From contig OZ245872.1 in assembly GCA_965229345.1 (NCBI GenBank), positions 3,038,001 through 3,102,000 of the forward strand: DNA of 64,000 bases, in the 5' to 3' direction. Source of the DNA: PBB1 sp965229345 (lineage in GTDB: Bacteria; Pseudomonadota; Gammaproteobacteria; Burkholderiales; Burkholderiaceae_C). Shown piece after piece: positions 1 to 8,749 of this stretch. How positions within the stretch are numbered: position 1 is the first letter of the stretch; every line of letters begins with the position of its first letter. The notes below the pieces were generated by a model. The model made no database searches. It had not been told where the DNA came from and saw only the letters and a list, made by a program, of their open reading frames with translations. Made by a program: the position numbers and the translations under genes.

Positions 1-136
1 ACCCCGAGGGGAGGGGGCTGTCCCGATCTCGTCGCCCTAATGCCGCCGCTCAGTCAGCACCGCAGGCGCCACACTGGTAGGTGCGTTGCCACCGCCGACG
101 ATCCGTCCGCGAACTCGACGTCTGCCGTCCTGCAGG

Positions 137-817
137 TCAACCCTTGAGTCTTTCGTTCTGCGGAAACATGGCCCGACGTGCCTCCTCGTCCATGTCGGTC
201 TTGAAGGCATGGCGGTCCTTCAACGTAGCAACCCGTTGCGCAGCCGGCCGCTCGCTCACCGTATCCAGAAGCCGCTTCACATGCGGCAGTTGCTCCCATG
301 CTTCGGCGCCGAGCGCAAAAGGTACGACCCGGGCCCAGCCCCAGACAGCCATGTCCAGCAGCGTGTATTGCCCGCTCAACATCCAGGGTTGGTCTGCAAG
401 ATGCGCGTTCAAAATCCCCCAGTGCCGCCAGGCTTCGAAGTCATAGCGGTTGAGCGCGTACGGATTGGGCTCGGGCGCGTAGTGCTTGAAGTGCACGCAT
501 TGCCCCGTGAAAGGCCCGATGCCGGAGGCGACGAACATCAGCCACGACAGCATGGCGCCGCGGTCAGATGCCGCGGGCAGGAACTGCCGGGTCTTCTCTG
601 CCAGATACAGCAGGATCGCATTGCTGTCGAAGACCGTCGTTTCACCATCCACGATCACGGGGACCTTGGCATTGGGGTTGATGGCCATGAAGGCCGCGGC
701 GTGTTGCTCACCTTTGCGCGTATCGACCGGAATGGCCTCGTAGGGCACGCCCGACTCCTCGAGGAAGAGGGCCACTTTCATGGGATTGGGGGCGAGCGAG
801 TAGTAGAACTTCAGCAT
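137..817 (-). CDS. Glutathione S-transferase
   Basis: Cytosolic GST-like protein of 226 residues, the usual length for the family. The N-terminal thioredoxin-like domain (about residues 1-80) starts MLKFYYSLAPNP and contains NPNAKVPVI (the cis-Pro turn that contacts glutathione) and DSNAILLYLAEK, the glutathione gamma-glutamyl binding segment (usually ES/DS-x-AI). The rest is the helical C-terminal domain. In the family it conjugates glutathione to electrophiles or acts as a glutathione-dependent reductase; the substrate cannot be told. It is transcribed away from the thioredoxin-like gene that begins at 957. Confidence 0.93.
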   Translation of the reverse strand: MLKFYYSLAPNPMKVALFLEESGVPYEAIPVDTRKGEQHAAAFMAINPNAKVPVIVDGETTVFDSNAILLYLAEKTRQFLPAASDRGAMLSWLMFVASGIGPFTGQCVHFKHYAPEPNPYALNRYDFEAWRHWGILNAHLADQPWMLSGQYTLLDMAVWGWARVVPFALGAEAWEQLPHVKRLLDTVSERPAAQRVATLKDRHAFKTDMDEEARRAMFPQNERLKG

Positions 818-956
818 GGTTGGACCTTGGTGGATGGCTGCGGGTGCGTTGATTCTGGTGCCATCGTTGAGACCTGCTCCTTCAGCGGGAACGCGGGACC
901 GGGAAGCGGGCCATGCCCTCTCGGCCCTATGCTCCCCACCTGCTTGGAGTCACCGG

Positions 957-1412
957 ATGAATCTGCCCCAATTGAAGAAGCGCGTGCTCTGGATTGGCGT
1001 GGTCGTGATCATCACAATCGGCAGCTACTTCGCTCACACCGCCTGGCAGACCCGACGCGGTGAGGCCGCGCTCAAGGCTACGGCGTTGCAGTTCCTGCCC
1101 CTGGAACAGGCGTTGGTGCTGGCGAAGTCAGAGGGCAAGCCGGTGCTGGTGGATTTTTCGGCGATCTGGTGCCCGACTTGCCGCGTACTGCACGCAGAGG
1201 TGTTCACCGACGCCACCGTCAAGCGAGCGATCACAACGGGCTTCGTGCTGTCGCGCGTCGACTATGAAGCGCCTGAAGCCAGGGCATTCATGCAACGTTA
1301 CGACGTGCAGGGCTTCCCGACCCTGCTCGTATTGTCGGCAGATGGTCAACTGTTGCGTCGCGTGCCCATCAGCTTCGATCCCGCCACGCTCGCAGCGGCG
1401 CTGCGTGGTTGA
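957..1412 (+). CDS. Membrane-anchored thioredoxin-family protein
   Basis: A 151-residue protein with one N-terminal membrane segment (about residues 10-28) and a thioredoxin fold carrying the redox motif WCPTC (Cys72, Cys75). GFPTLLVL later in the chain is the cis-Pro loop. It is probably a periplasm-facing thiol-disulfide oxidoreductase. The frame is open upstream to 816, but that stretch is unlike the family and overlaps the GST promoter region; the ATG at 957 places the hydrophobic anchor at the N terminus and is preferred. The partner protein is unknown. Confidence 0.87.
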   Translation: MNLPQLKKRVLWIGVVVIITIGSYFAHTAWQTRRGEAALKATALQFLPLEQALVLAKSEGKPVLVDFSAIWCPTCRVLHAEVFTDATVKRAITTGFVLSRVDYEAPEARAFMQRYDVQGFPTLLVLSADGQLLRRVPISFDPATLAAALRG

Positions 1413-1424
1413 CTGGGGGGCCGA

Positions 1425-1775
1425 TCAAAGGGGCTCGTAACCTGACAGCGCCGGGCTCACCACCGACACAAACACCAGCGCCTGCGCTCCGGTGTTGAGC
1501 ACGCCATGCACGGCCCCCGAGGGCGCCACCACGACGTCACCAGCCGCGATTCGAACCGTCTGCCCGGCGAGGTCGAGCTGATAGTCGCCCTCGCCTTCCA
1601 GGATGGTCCAGGTGTCCTGGCCACTGGGGTGCACATGCGGGCTGATGCGCTGGCCGGGCTTGACGGTCCAAGCCACGATGGCCGCGTCGTCGGTGGCGTG
1701 CACAACCGATCGGATGGGCTCGCCATCGTTCGCTTGCAGGTGGTCGGCGACCTTGAAAACGCGTTGAGTTGACAC
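1425..1775 (-). CDS. Cupin-domain protein
   Basis: Small single-domain cupin of 116 residues. Cupin motif 1 is visible as PHVHPSGQDTWTILEGEGDY (His, His and Glu metal ligands) and motif 2 as APSGAVHGVLNTG with the last His ligand. Start is a GTG at 1775 with AGGAG eight bases upstream. It probably binds a metal; many such proteins are sugar isomerases, dioxygenases or binding proteins, and the sequence does not decide which. It lies just downstream of msrA on the same strand and may be cotranscribed. Confidence 0.85.
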   Translation of the reverse strand: MSTQRVFKVADHLQANDGEPIRSVVHATDDAAIVAWTVKPGQRISPHVHPSGQDTWTILEGEGDYQLDLAGQTVRIAAGDVVVAPSGAVHGVLNTGAQALVFVSVVSPALSGYEPL

Positions 1776-1805
1776 GAGCGGCTCCTGGATGCTGTGGTCG
1801 GTCGC

Positions 1806-2312
1806 TCAGGCTACCGCGCGCCTAGGCAAGACCCATTTCGGCCTGGCGAAATGGCAGGTGTAGCCGCCAGGATGCCGCTCCAGGTAATCCTGGTGCTCCG
1901 GCTCGGCCTGCCAGAACGCGCCTACCGGTGCGACTTCCGTGACCACCCTTTCCGGCCACAGGCCCGAGGCTTCCACGTCCTTGATCGTGTCGATCGCTTC
2001 AAGACGCTGGTCTTCCGACACGAAATAGATCGCTGAACGGTAGGATAGGCCGCGGTCGTTGCCCTGCCGGTTCAGCGTGGTCGGATCGTGTATCTGGAAG
2101 AAGAACTCGAGCAGTCGCCGGTAGCTGATCACTGCCGGATCGAAGACGATCTCGATCCCCTCGGCATGAGTGCCGTGGTTGCGGTAAGTAGCATTCGGCA
2201 CATCGCCGCCGGTGTAGCCCACACGGGTCGACACCACGCCGGGCATCTTGCGGATCAGATCCTGCATGCCCCAGAAGCAACCGCCTGCGAGCACCGCGCG
2301 CTCCGTTGTCAT
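1806..2312 (-). CDS. msrA: Peptide-methionine (S)-S-oxide reductase MsrA
   Basis: Reduces the S epimer of methionine sulfoxide in damaged proteins and as free amino acid, using thioredoxin. The signature GGCFWGMQDL holds the catalytic Cys12; the VGYTGG and YRNHGTHAEGIEI blocks and FWQAEPEHQDYLERHP near the C terminus are family hallmarks. Length 168 is normal. It starts one base after the msrB stop, with GAGGAG from the msrB 3' end serving as ribosome site, so msrB and msrA are one operon. Confidence 0.97.
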   Translation of the reverse strand: MTTERAVLAGGCFWGMQDLIRKMPGVVSTRVGYTGGDVPNATYRNHGTHAEGIEIVFDPAVISYRRLLEFFFQIHDPTTLNRQGNDRGLSYRSAIYFVSEDQRLEAIDTIKDVEASGLWPERVVTEVAPVGAFWQAEPEHQDYLERHPGGYTCHFARPKWVLPRRAVA

Positions 2313-2313
2313 G

Positions 2314-2760
2314 TCAAATCTCCTCGACCTGGTTCAAGTATTCGCCATAGCCCTTGGCTTGCATGTCGTCGCGATGGACGAAACGCAGCGAGGCTGAATT
2401 GATGCAGTAGCGCAGCCCACCGAGGTCGACAGGACCATCCGGAAAAACGTGTCCGAGGTGGCTGTCGCCATGGCGCGAGCGAACCTCGGTACGCACCATG
2501 CCGTGACTGATATCGCGTAGTTCGCTGACATGCGCAGGCACGATCGGCTTGGTGAAGCTCGGCCAGCCACAGCCCGACTCGAATTTGTCTGACGACGCAA
2601 AAAGCGGCTCGCCAGAGACGATGTCGACGTAGATGCCTGGCGCGCGGTTGTCGAGGTATTCGCCGGTGCCGGCGGGTTCGGTACCGCTGTGCTGCGTGAT
2701 GCGAAACTGTTCGGCGGTGAGCCTGGCAATTGCTTCTGGGGACTTGATGTATGTCTTCAT
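2314..2760 (-). CDS. msrB: Peptide-methionine (R)-S-oxide reductase MsrB
   Basis: Reduces the R epimer of methionine sulfoxide, complementing MsrA. The catalytic block RYCINSASLRF (Cys119) and SGCGWPSFTKPI are clear, as are HGDSHLGHVFPDGP residues. The two CxxC pairs that bind structural zinc in many MsrBs are absent: where one usually reads YVCAxCG, this protein has YVDIVSG. It is therefore of the zinc-free type. First gene of the msrB-msrA operon, upstream of the cupin gene. Confidence 0.97.
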   Translation of the reverse strand: MKTYIKSPEAIARLTAEQFRITQHSGTEPAGTGEYLDNRAPGIYVDIVSGEPLFASSDKFESGCGWPSFTKPIVPAHVSELRDISHGMVRTEVRSRHGDSHLGHVFPDGPVDLGGLRYCINSASLRFVHRDDMQAKGYGEYLNQVEEI

Positions 2761-3114
2761 GACGTTCGATGGGTTGGAACCAGTTCAAATGAGTCTGGCA
2801 GTCAGACAGTTCAGCGTGAACCATTTCGTCGATCGGCTCTGCTGAAGATTACGGCAGCGGTTGAGAATTCAACGGCGCGTTCCGATGCAAGTGCACTTCA
2901 CCGCGAGACTGGCGGCCGAGAGGATCGGCGCGCAGCCCCACGCCGGCGCCGCCGTTTAGCGAAGCCCTCGCAGGCTTCCGCAGCGAGGAGGACATCAAAG
3001 ATTGATGGGATTCCGATGGTGCTGCTGACTGAGCCGATTCGGGTTCGGTGCAATTCAGGTCTAATTGAATTGCATGTGAGTTTGAACTCTCTTTAGGTAT
3101 TGGGCACCATCGTC
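2761..3114. other. Intergenic region between msrB and the ECF sigma gene
   Basis: About 350 bases separating two divergent units. No convincing reading frame or RNA gene was seen. It must hold the msrB promoter (leftward) and the sigma-factor promoter (rightward), but I cannot place either with confidence. Confidence 0.5.
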
Positions 3115-3672
3115 ATGTCGATCGAATCCGAGCTTGCCGCTTTGCATCAACCTTTGCTGAAGTTCGCAAAACTTCAGTTGCGCAACGACTCGTTGGCTGA
3201 AGACGTGGTGTCGGAAACTTTCCTCGCCATCCTGGAGAAACCCGACAACTTTGAAGGTCGCAGTTCCCTGCGCACCTATGCCACCGGCATCCTCAAGTTC
3301 AAGATCATCGACGTCATTCGCATACGCGGACGCGAAGTTCATATCGAGCCGATGGACGATCAGAGCATGGACGACGCCATCGACGCGTTGTTCATCAGCG
3401 ACGGTCATTGGCAGGAACCTCCTGCCGCATGGCAACACCCCGAGCGAGCCCTAGAGCAAAGCCAGTTCTTCGACACCTTGCAAGTCTGCGTGAACCGCCT
3501 CCCCCCAAAACTCGGTCGCATTTTCATGATGCGTGAGTGGTTGGAAAGAGAAGTGGACGACATCTGTGTTGAGCTCGGCATTACTTCCAACAACTGCGGC
3601 GTCATGCTCTATCGGGCCAGGATGCAACTTCGTGAGTGCCTAGAAATCAGCTGGTTCAAGGTCAAGGCATGA
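3115..3672 (+). CDS. ECF-type RNA polymerase sigma factor
   Basis: A 185-residue sigma-70 family protein with region 2 near residues 10-75 (LAEDVVSETFLAILE, SLRTYATGILKFKIIDVIR) and region 4 near 130-175 (RLPPKLGRIFMMREWLEREVDDICVELGIT, the helix-turn-helix that reads the -35 element). No region 3, as expected for an extracytoplasmic-function factor. An in-frame TTG at 3100 could add five residues; the ATG at 3115 is preferred. The next gene overlaps its stop and encodes a zinc-type anti-sigma factor, so it is probably held inactive until a signal arrives. Confidence 0.92.
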   Translation: MSIESELAALHQPLLKFAKLQLRNDSLAEDVVSETFLAILEKPDNFEGRSSLRTYATGILKFKIIDVIRIRGREVHIEPMDDQSMDDAIDALFISDGHWQEPPAAWQHPERALEQSQFFDTLQVCVNRLPPKLGRIFMMREWLEREVDDICVELGITSNNCGVMLYRARMQLRECLEISWFKVKA

Positions 3673-3866
3673 GCAACGAACTGAACTGCAAAGAGGTATC
3701 GCGACTCAGCAGTGACGGACATGATCGGACTCTGCCTCCGAAGGAACGGGCACGGTTGCGGTTGCACTTCGTGATCTGTGAGACCTGTCGCGACGTCAAC
3801 GACCAGTTCAACTTCATACATGAAGCAATGAAGAAGCTGGGCAAACAAGAGCCTCCAGAACGCTGA
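3669..3866 (+). CDS. Zinc-finger anti-sigma factor (short)
   Basis: A 65-residue protein that overlaps the sigma gene stop in ATGA. It shows the zinc anti-sigma pattern: Cys7, then His33-x3-Cys37-x2-Cys40 (HFVICETC). There is no membrane segment, so it would be a soluble anti-sigma domain, like ZAS-type regulators that respond to thiol oxidation or metal. It probably binds the upstream sigma factor directly. The stimulus cannot be read from the sequence; nearby methionine sulfoxide reductases make oxidative stress a reasonable guess only. Confidence 0.8.
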   Translation: MSNELNCKEVSRLSSDGHDRTLPPKERARLRLHFVICETCRDVNDQFNFIHEAMKKLGKQEPPER

Positions 3867-4074
3867 ACTGACTGCACAGCAACGGCCCGATCGACACGCC
3901 GTTCTCTAGGCCGTTGATCGCTTCCGGCGCTATCGACGCTGTGCCCGAAGCAGATTGTCTGTAATTGGAATGTCGGCTCACCGACTGATGTGAGCATGCC
4001 TTGAGACGTTAGTCGCAAGATGTGCATCCACCTCAATCTCAGTTGCTACACAGCAGCCCATCGGAGCCAATCAA

Positions 4075-4506
4075 ATGAAGCATTCACGAATCGTTGCCCT
4101 CGCCCTTTCCACGCTGCTGGTTTCGGTCTCAGGCCTTACCCAAGCGCAAAACCTCAAGCCTCCTGTCGAGTCGTCCCGTATGGCGGCGTTCATGGATCGC
4201 GATGTTTTCTTGTCCATGCATCGCTGGGACGAAATGACCGGCATGTGGGTAGTCAGGTCAAACATCGAACTGCCCAAGGGCATCATGCCTCGATCCGAGG
4301 TCATGGCCATGGTGGATAAGTTTCTTGTGATGAACACATGGGACGCCCAGAACGAACAGTGGGTATCCGGCGGCGCCCCGCGCGACATGAGCAAATTGAC
4401 ACGCGAAGAGGTTCGCGTCGAGACAATCCGTTTCTTGATGACGCACCAGTGGGACGACTCGACCAGCACTTGGGTCAGCAAGATGCGATTGCCAGTCAAG
4501 AAGTGA
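4075..4506 (+). CDS. Secreted protein with three FL-x4-WD-x5-WV repeats
   Basis: I do not recognise the family. The 143-residue protein has a signal peptide (about residues 1-24, ending LTQAQ) and three spaced copies of one motif: FLSMHRWDEMTGMWV (45-59), FLVMNTWDAQNEQWV (83-97) and FLMTHQWDDSTSTWV (120-134), about 38 residues apart, each following a charged helix-like stretch (PRSEVMAMVDK, LTREEVRVETI). The conserved Trp-Asp and Trp-Val pairs suggest a small repeated fold in the periplasm. It follows the sigma/anti-sigma pair on the same strand and may be their target. Confidence 0.8.
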   Translation: MKHSRIVALALSTLLVSVSGLTQAQNLKPPVESSRMAAFMDRDVFLSMHRWDEMTGMWVVRSNIELPKGIMPRSEVMAMVDKFLVMNTWDAQNEQWVSGGAPRDMSKLTREEVRVETIRFLMTHQWDDSTSTWVSKMRLPVKK

Positions 4507-5004
4507 AGCGGGGCGTGCGAGTTCAAGTACTGACCTGAACGCTTTTGAGCTGGTTGCGCCACGTGATGGCTGCCGCGCTACCAGCGTCAACGACATGCCT
4601 CCAACTTCGTCTCCGCCGCGCCCCATCAAATAGGAGCGATGACTGAGAGCGTCCGACGCGTGTTGCTAGTAGAAGAGGGTGTCTTTACCTCGCAGAAATC
4701 CTCAGCATCCACCTCCGCGATGCGGGTTTGGCATACCGCTTATTGGTCTTGCAGCGTTGATTTTTGTGGCGAGCCTGCTACCTATCGCAGATGCAGACGT
4801 TCGGTCGCAAGCTCCGCATTTTTGTGGAGTGGACGTGGGGCATGTGTTTCCCGATCGACATCACACGTTTGCGGTTTTCCGGTAGCCGCGCACTACTGCA
4901 AGCTGAGCTAGATAAAGTTGATCGTGTGAAGTACTCAGCGTGCGCGTCAAAATCACACTCACGGATCGGCCCCTATGCGAATCGCCGTTTCTTCATCCGT
5001 CAGG
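4507..5004. other. Gene-poor stretch with a response-regulator remnant
   Basis: About 500 bases between the repeat protein and the convergent YeeE-type gene. Apart from the decayed receiver-domain fragment at 4639-4760, no coding signal or clear terminator was seen. Confidence 0.5.
4639..4760 (+). pseudogene. Remnant of a response-regulator receiver domain
   Basis: An ATG with GGAG upstream (TAGGAGCG) opens a frame reading MTESVRRVLLVEE, the first beta strand and acidic pocket of an OmpR-type receiver. The continuation LAEILSIHLRDAGLAYRLL is found in another frame from about 4689, which implies an indel near 4680-4690. The frame then stops at 4760. The phosphorylation site and DNA-binding domain are missing. 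It looks like the 5' end of a lost two-component regulator gene. Confidence 0.45.
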
Positions 5005-5997
5005 TTACGGTGGCGGCCGCAGTGTGTAGCCCGTGGTTCTCCACCATTGCACCAAGCGCAGCCCCGCAGTGATCACCACACACATGGTCACGAATGCGAC
5101 CCAGGCGTAAGGCAAGAACAGCGGCATACCCAGCAGAACAAGACCATCGTTACTGCCAGGTATCAACAGACTGCCCCTGGCCATCAGCATGCCACCAGCA
5201 ATGGCTCTCCCGATGGCAATTGGCGCTGGCGCGACCCGGCGCAAGCGACCACTGAACCAGCCGCCAAGCACGGCCCCGATGATGAGTGCGAGGACGAGCA
5301 ACAAGCGGATATTTCCTCCATCCGCCATGCCAAGGGCAAGTTCAGCAAGGACGTCGGTATACGCCCAGGCACCGGCCAGAAGCAGCATGGCCAGATAGGT
5401 AATGCCGATCACAATGGTGGCAGCATGAGGCGACCAAACTCGACCGACGAGGGCGTCGCCCAATTTGTCTTCACGTCGCGATCGCATCGAAGTGACGATG
5501 CGAGCGACAGCGAACAAAGCGAAGAGCCATGCGAACCACCACGGCGCATCAAGCAGATAACCTGACCACTCGGCCTTAGAAGCCACGGGCGTGCGCGCAA
5601 AGACGTCGTTGACGCTGACACAGCCCACAAAGAAGCCCACTGGAGTCGCAGCGTAGGCCCACTCGCCCGAGCCCAGTCGAGCCACGGCGCCGAACACGCA
5701 GGCGCCGTTCACCAGAGCACCGAGGCCGAGAAGCGCGGCGCCGACCACTGTCCCGCCGGTCAATGTCTGTGCCGTTGGAGGAGCGAACGGCGTTCCGAAT
5801 TCGCGCGCTAGCAGCAGGCCGCCGCTGACCCAAAGCGACGCCTCCATGATCGCCAGCAAGCGCGAGAACCGCCGGGTAGTAACCCACTCTTCCACCGCAG
5901 CGACCGTGCAAGTGCCGCCTCTCTGCATCGCAAAGCCCATCGCCATAGCGCAGCCCAGGGCCAGTGCCGTGGCGAATCCTCCCAGCATCGCCTCCAT
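5005..5997 (-). CDS. YeeE/YedE-family transporter (sulfur-compound type)
   Basis: A polytopic inner-membrane protein of 330 residues with about nine hydrophobic segments. RGGTCTVAAVEEW and NGACVFGAVARLGSGEWAY match the duplicated cysteine motifs of the YeeE/YedE family, whose members import thiosulfate (TsuA) or related sulfur species. It starts immediately after the patatin-gene stop, so the two are cotranscribed. Substrate is inferred from family only. Confidence 0.82.
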   Translation of the reverse strand: MEAMLGGFATALALGCAMAMGFAMQRGGTCTVAAVEEWVTTRRFSRLLAIMEASLWVSGGLLLAREFGTPFAPPTAQTLTGGTVVGAALLGLGALVNGACVFGAVARLGSGEWAYAATPVGFFVGCVSVNDVFARTPVASKAEWSGYLLDAPWWFAWLFALFAVARIVTSMRSRREDKLGDALVGRVWSPHAATIVIGITYLAMLLLAGAWAYTDVLAELALGMADGGNIRLLLVLALIIGAVLGGWFSGRLRRVAPAPIAIGRAIAGGMLMARGSLLIPGSNDGLVLLGMPLFLPYAWVAFVTMCVVITAGLRLVQWWRTTGYTLRPPP

Positions 5998-7095
5998 TCA
6001 GCGGTGCTCAACCAGACCTTCAATCGGATTCACAGGATCATTCCAAGGTGCGCGCTCGATCATCCGAATGGTGTCGGCATAACCGGCTTCGCGTCGTGCC
6101 TGAATCCCAGCCAGGGTGAAGTCGATGTCCTTGGTGCTGTCTTCCCCATCGAGTCGTGGCGCCACCAGACGGGCAATGTGCATCGTCGTGCAGCAACCCC
6201 AGGAAGCGAGTTCCTGCACCACAGCAGTCGATCTTCGCGACGCTGGCAACTGCTGCTCCAGTTCGCGAATCACGTGACGAAGCCGATGCAGTTGCTTCTG
6301 CTTTCCAATGTGGCTGTCGGTGCGGCTCGCGTACTGGATGTCCTTCTGCCGACCCAGGACCTCCTGGATTGATTGAGGTTCGGGTCCGCTCTCGTGCCAG
6401 ACATTCACTGCAAAGACAAGCGAATCGCGCCTCGGATTGTCATCAAGCACCGCCTCGATTGGGGTGTTCGAGTACAGGCCACCGTCCCAATAGGCTTGAC
6501 CGCCAATGCGCACGGCGGGAAACGCGGGCGGAAGGGCACCCGATGCCATGACGTGGTCAAGACCCAGAGGCTCATCGCGACTGTCGAAATAGCGCATGGC
6601 TCCCGAGCAGACATTCACAGCACCGACCGTCACCCGAGTGCTGCTTGTGTTGAGTGTGTCGAAGCTCATCAGCTGATCAAGCGTGCGCCTCAACGGATCA
6701 GTGGAGTAATACGAGGCTTGCTCGACGCCAACGACAGCCCTCGGACCACGCAGCGCAGTCGAGTGAGGCTCGAAGAAAGAAGGGATGCCACGTGTCACGG
6801 TCGCGAGATTGGCAAATGCCTGTCCCAGTCCCAGCCAGCCGAATGAGCCACCGGAGGCGCGCTGCGCGACCTTGTCCCAGAAAACACCCAATCGCTCGTT
6901 ACGCAGTTCTGGCGGGTTGCCGGCAATCAATGCAGCATTGATGGCACCGATGGACGTGCCGATGACCCAATCGATAGCAATCCCAGATTGACTCAAAGCC
7001 TCGAAAACGCCCCATTGATAAGCACCGAGAGCACCACCTCCTTGGAGCACAAGCACCACACGCTTGGGAACGAAAGACTTCGCGGCCTTGGTCAT
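5998..7095 (-). CDS. Patatin-like phospholipase
   Basis: A 365-residue patatin-fold acyl hydrolase. The oxyanion loop is LQGGGALGAY, the nucleophile elbow is GTSIG (Ser48) and the dyad aspartate is in WDGGLYSNTP (about Asp204), so the active site is intact. The long C-terminal part resembles the DUF3734 extension often found on bacterial patatins. An ATG at 7113 is also possible, but the ATG at 7095 has GGAG at good spacing. It probably hydrolyses phospholipid or ester substrates in the cytoplasm; the operon partner is the YeeE-type transporter. Confidence 0.9.
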   Translation of the reverse strand: MTKAAKSFVPKRVVLVLQGGGALGAYQWGVFEALSQSGIAIDWVIGTSIGAINAALIAGNPPELRNERLGVFWDKVAQRASGGSFGWLGLGQAFANLATVTRGIPSFFEPHSTALRGPRAVVGVEQASYYSTDPLRRTLDQLMSFDTLNTSSTRVTVGAVNVCSGAMRYFDSRDEPLGLDHVMASGALPPAFPAVRIGGQAYWDGGLYSNTPIEAVLDDNPRRDSLVFAVNVWHESGPEPQSIQEVLGRQKDIQYASRTDSHIGKQKQLHRLRHVIRELEQQLPASRRSTAVVQELASWGCCTTMHIARLVAPRLDGEDSTKDIDFTLAGIQARREAGYADTIRMIERAPWNDPVNPIEGLVEHR

Positions 7096-7164
7096 GATCG
7101 TGCTCCGGGTCATTGACGTGCCGTTGCGACCGCGCTCATCAAGGTAACGCCAAAGATGGATGCG

Positions 7165-7641
7165 TCACTTGATGGCCAGCCAACGCAGCCAGATTTCACG
7201 CCGCATCCACAGCAGTGCCGCACAGGACAGCCAGACACCACAGGCCAGCATGAACAGTTCGCCGCCGTCGCTGCTGCCGTCGGTGTTCACGACGGCCACG
7301 CCGAGTGGCGTGAACAGGTGAAAAAAGATGGCCCCGCTGATCACGCCAAGGCCCAGAGCCGCTCCCAGCACCTGTACCGTGCGCTTGCTGGATATCGCGG
7401 CGCCAGCCAGGACAAGGATCGATGCGATCAGCTCCATCGTGCCGATCACCTTGGCCGAAAAGATGCCGCCTGGTGCAAATACGCCGGGAAAGCCCAAAGA
7501 GGCAGCCCAGGGGTCCAGCTTGCCCTGGAAGATGTAAACAGTTTCCGGCGAACCGGTGAACTTGAAGAACAGCGACTGAATGAATACGAACGCGATAAAG
7601 ATCGTGAGCAGCCAGTGTCCGTTGCGCTTGAGCCAGACCAT
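7165..7641 (-). CDS. DoxX-like integral membrane protein
   Basis: A 158-residue protein with four hydrophobic segments and the pattern of the DoxX/DoxD-like group (FKFTGSPETVYIF near the first loop, then KVIGTMELIASILVLAG). The start ATG at 7641 has GAGGGG upstream; a longer upstream frame is not protein-like. It lies 38 bases after the YHS-protein gene, in the same direction, and may be in its operon. The molecular role is not established; relatives are tied to quinone or redox functions. Confidence 0.78.
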   Translation of the reverse strand: MVWLKRNGHWLLTIFIAFVFIQSLFFKFTGSPETVYIFQGKLDPWAASLGFPGVFAPGGIFSAKVIGTMELIASILVLAGAAISSKRTVQVLGAALGLGVISGAIFFHLFTPLGVAVVNTDGSSDGGELFMLACGVWLSCAALLWMRREIWLRWLAIK

Positions 7642-7679
7642 GATGTACCCCTCAAAAGATAAAGTGCGTTTGAGGCCTG

Positions 7680-8174
7680 TCACTGCTTCAACAGCGTCTG
7701 GAATTTCGAGTCGGCCGTCTTGATGAAGCCGATCGGGTTCTTCAGCCACTTCTGCTGAACGTCAGCGTCGTAGTTCAGGTACAGCTTGCCATCGATGATC
7801 TTGAACTTGTCGGGCTCGATGCTCACCAAGTTGTCGACCGACACCCCGTAGGCGCAGTAGCCACCGTACTGGGGGGCGTACTTCTCGGGCGTGGCCTTGA
7901 AGAGGTCGAGGTGGGCTTGCGAAGCGAACTTCCATTTCGCACCCATCCAGGTGGTCACGAAGCCGTCGGATCCCTTGACCGGCTTGCCATCGGTGAAATA
8001 GGCGACGGTGTCGTATCCGAGGATCGCGGTGTCACCAGCACTACCGAAAAAGCCTCCCGTCAGTGTATTGATGGGTGGCTGGGCGGCATGCGCAACAGTA
8101 CTGACAAAAAGCGCAGCCATGCCCACGCCGAGCAAGGCTCGACGATTCAGACGGCAGGTTGAGATGCGGGTCAT
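7680..8174 (-). CDS. Exported YHS-domain protein
   Basis: A 164-residue protein with an N-terminal export signal containing a twin-arginine-like NRRALLGVG before a hydrophobic run ending in AHA. The mature part has the YHS-type block GYDTVAYFTDGKPVKG and FKATPEKYAPQYGGYCAYGVS, associated with metal-binding proteins. The start at 8174 has AAGGAA at ideal spacing. Whether export is by Tat or Sec is uncertain. It is followed by the DoxX-like gene. Confidence 0.85.
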   Translation of the reverse strand: MTRISTCRLNRRALLGVGMAALFVSTVAHAAQPPINTLTGGFFGSAGDTAILGYDTVAYFTDGKPVKGSDGFVTTWMGAKWKFASQAHLDLFKATPEKYAPQYGGYCAYGVSVDNLVSIEPDKFKIIDGKLYLNYDADVQQKWLKNPIGFIKTADSKFQTLLKQ

Positions 8175-8206
8175 ACAGATTCCTTTGTGCTTGTGATGAG
8201 CGGGCT

Positions 8207-8749
8207 TCAGTCGTTGGGGCCAAGGTCGTTCGCCACAGTCGACGGTGCTCGGCCCAGATTGGGAGCCGTGGAGATTCCGTGCTGCTCGCAATAGACCTGC
8301 AGCAAGGCGTAATGATGGGTTGCGTGGCTGGCCACGAATACCAGTTCGCGGCCGATGGTGGAGGGAGTCACGACATCGAATTCACCAGCCGGCCCCACCT
8401 GCGCGCGGACATGGAGTGACTGTTTCAGTGCGTCGTCGGACCAGTCAATCAAGCACTGCTTCAGTGCGATCAACCGAGCGCGTGCCAGCTGTGAGTTGCA
8501 TTCAAGTTCGCGGTCACGTGGGCGACGGTCGTAGTTGACCGCGCTGTCAGCGTCGCGCAGCACCAGCGCTTCATAGTGCTCGATCACATGACGCAAGTGT
8601 GGCCCGGTGTATTGCTCGTAGGCAGGAGCGTCGGGGACCTCAAACGCAGCCACCAGCGCCAATGCCTGGTCGATCACTTGACGGTTGAAGTGCAGCAGCC
8701 TTTCGGCGCCTCCGGGAAAGGCGTCATCGGGAGCGCGCATTGACGACAT
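8207..8749 (-). CDS. DinB/YfiT-like four-helix protein
   Basis: A 180-residue cytoplasmic protein of the DinB-like fold. HVIEHYEAL and ASHATHHYALLQVY supply histidines at the positions that bind metal in this superfamily. Such proteins include thiol-dependent transferases, but many have no known function. An upstream in-frame ATG at 8833 would add a poorly protein-like N terminus; 8749 is chosen on sequence character, as no strong ribosome site is seen. Confidence 0.7.
   Translation of the reverse strand: MSSMRAPDDAFPGGAERLLHFNRQVIDQALALVAAFEVPDAPAYEQYTGPHLRHVIEHYEALVLRDADSAVNYDRRPRDRELECNSQLARARLIALKQCLIDWSDDALKQSLHVRAQVGPAGEFDVVTPSTIGRELVFVASHATHHYALLQVYCEQHGISTAPNLGRAPSTVANDLGPND

Noticed and set aside
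86..1063. A 325-residue plus-strand frame opposite the GST gene
   Set aside because: GST is unmistakable on the other strand; the frame lacks any family signal.
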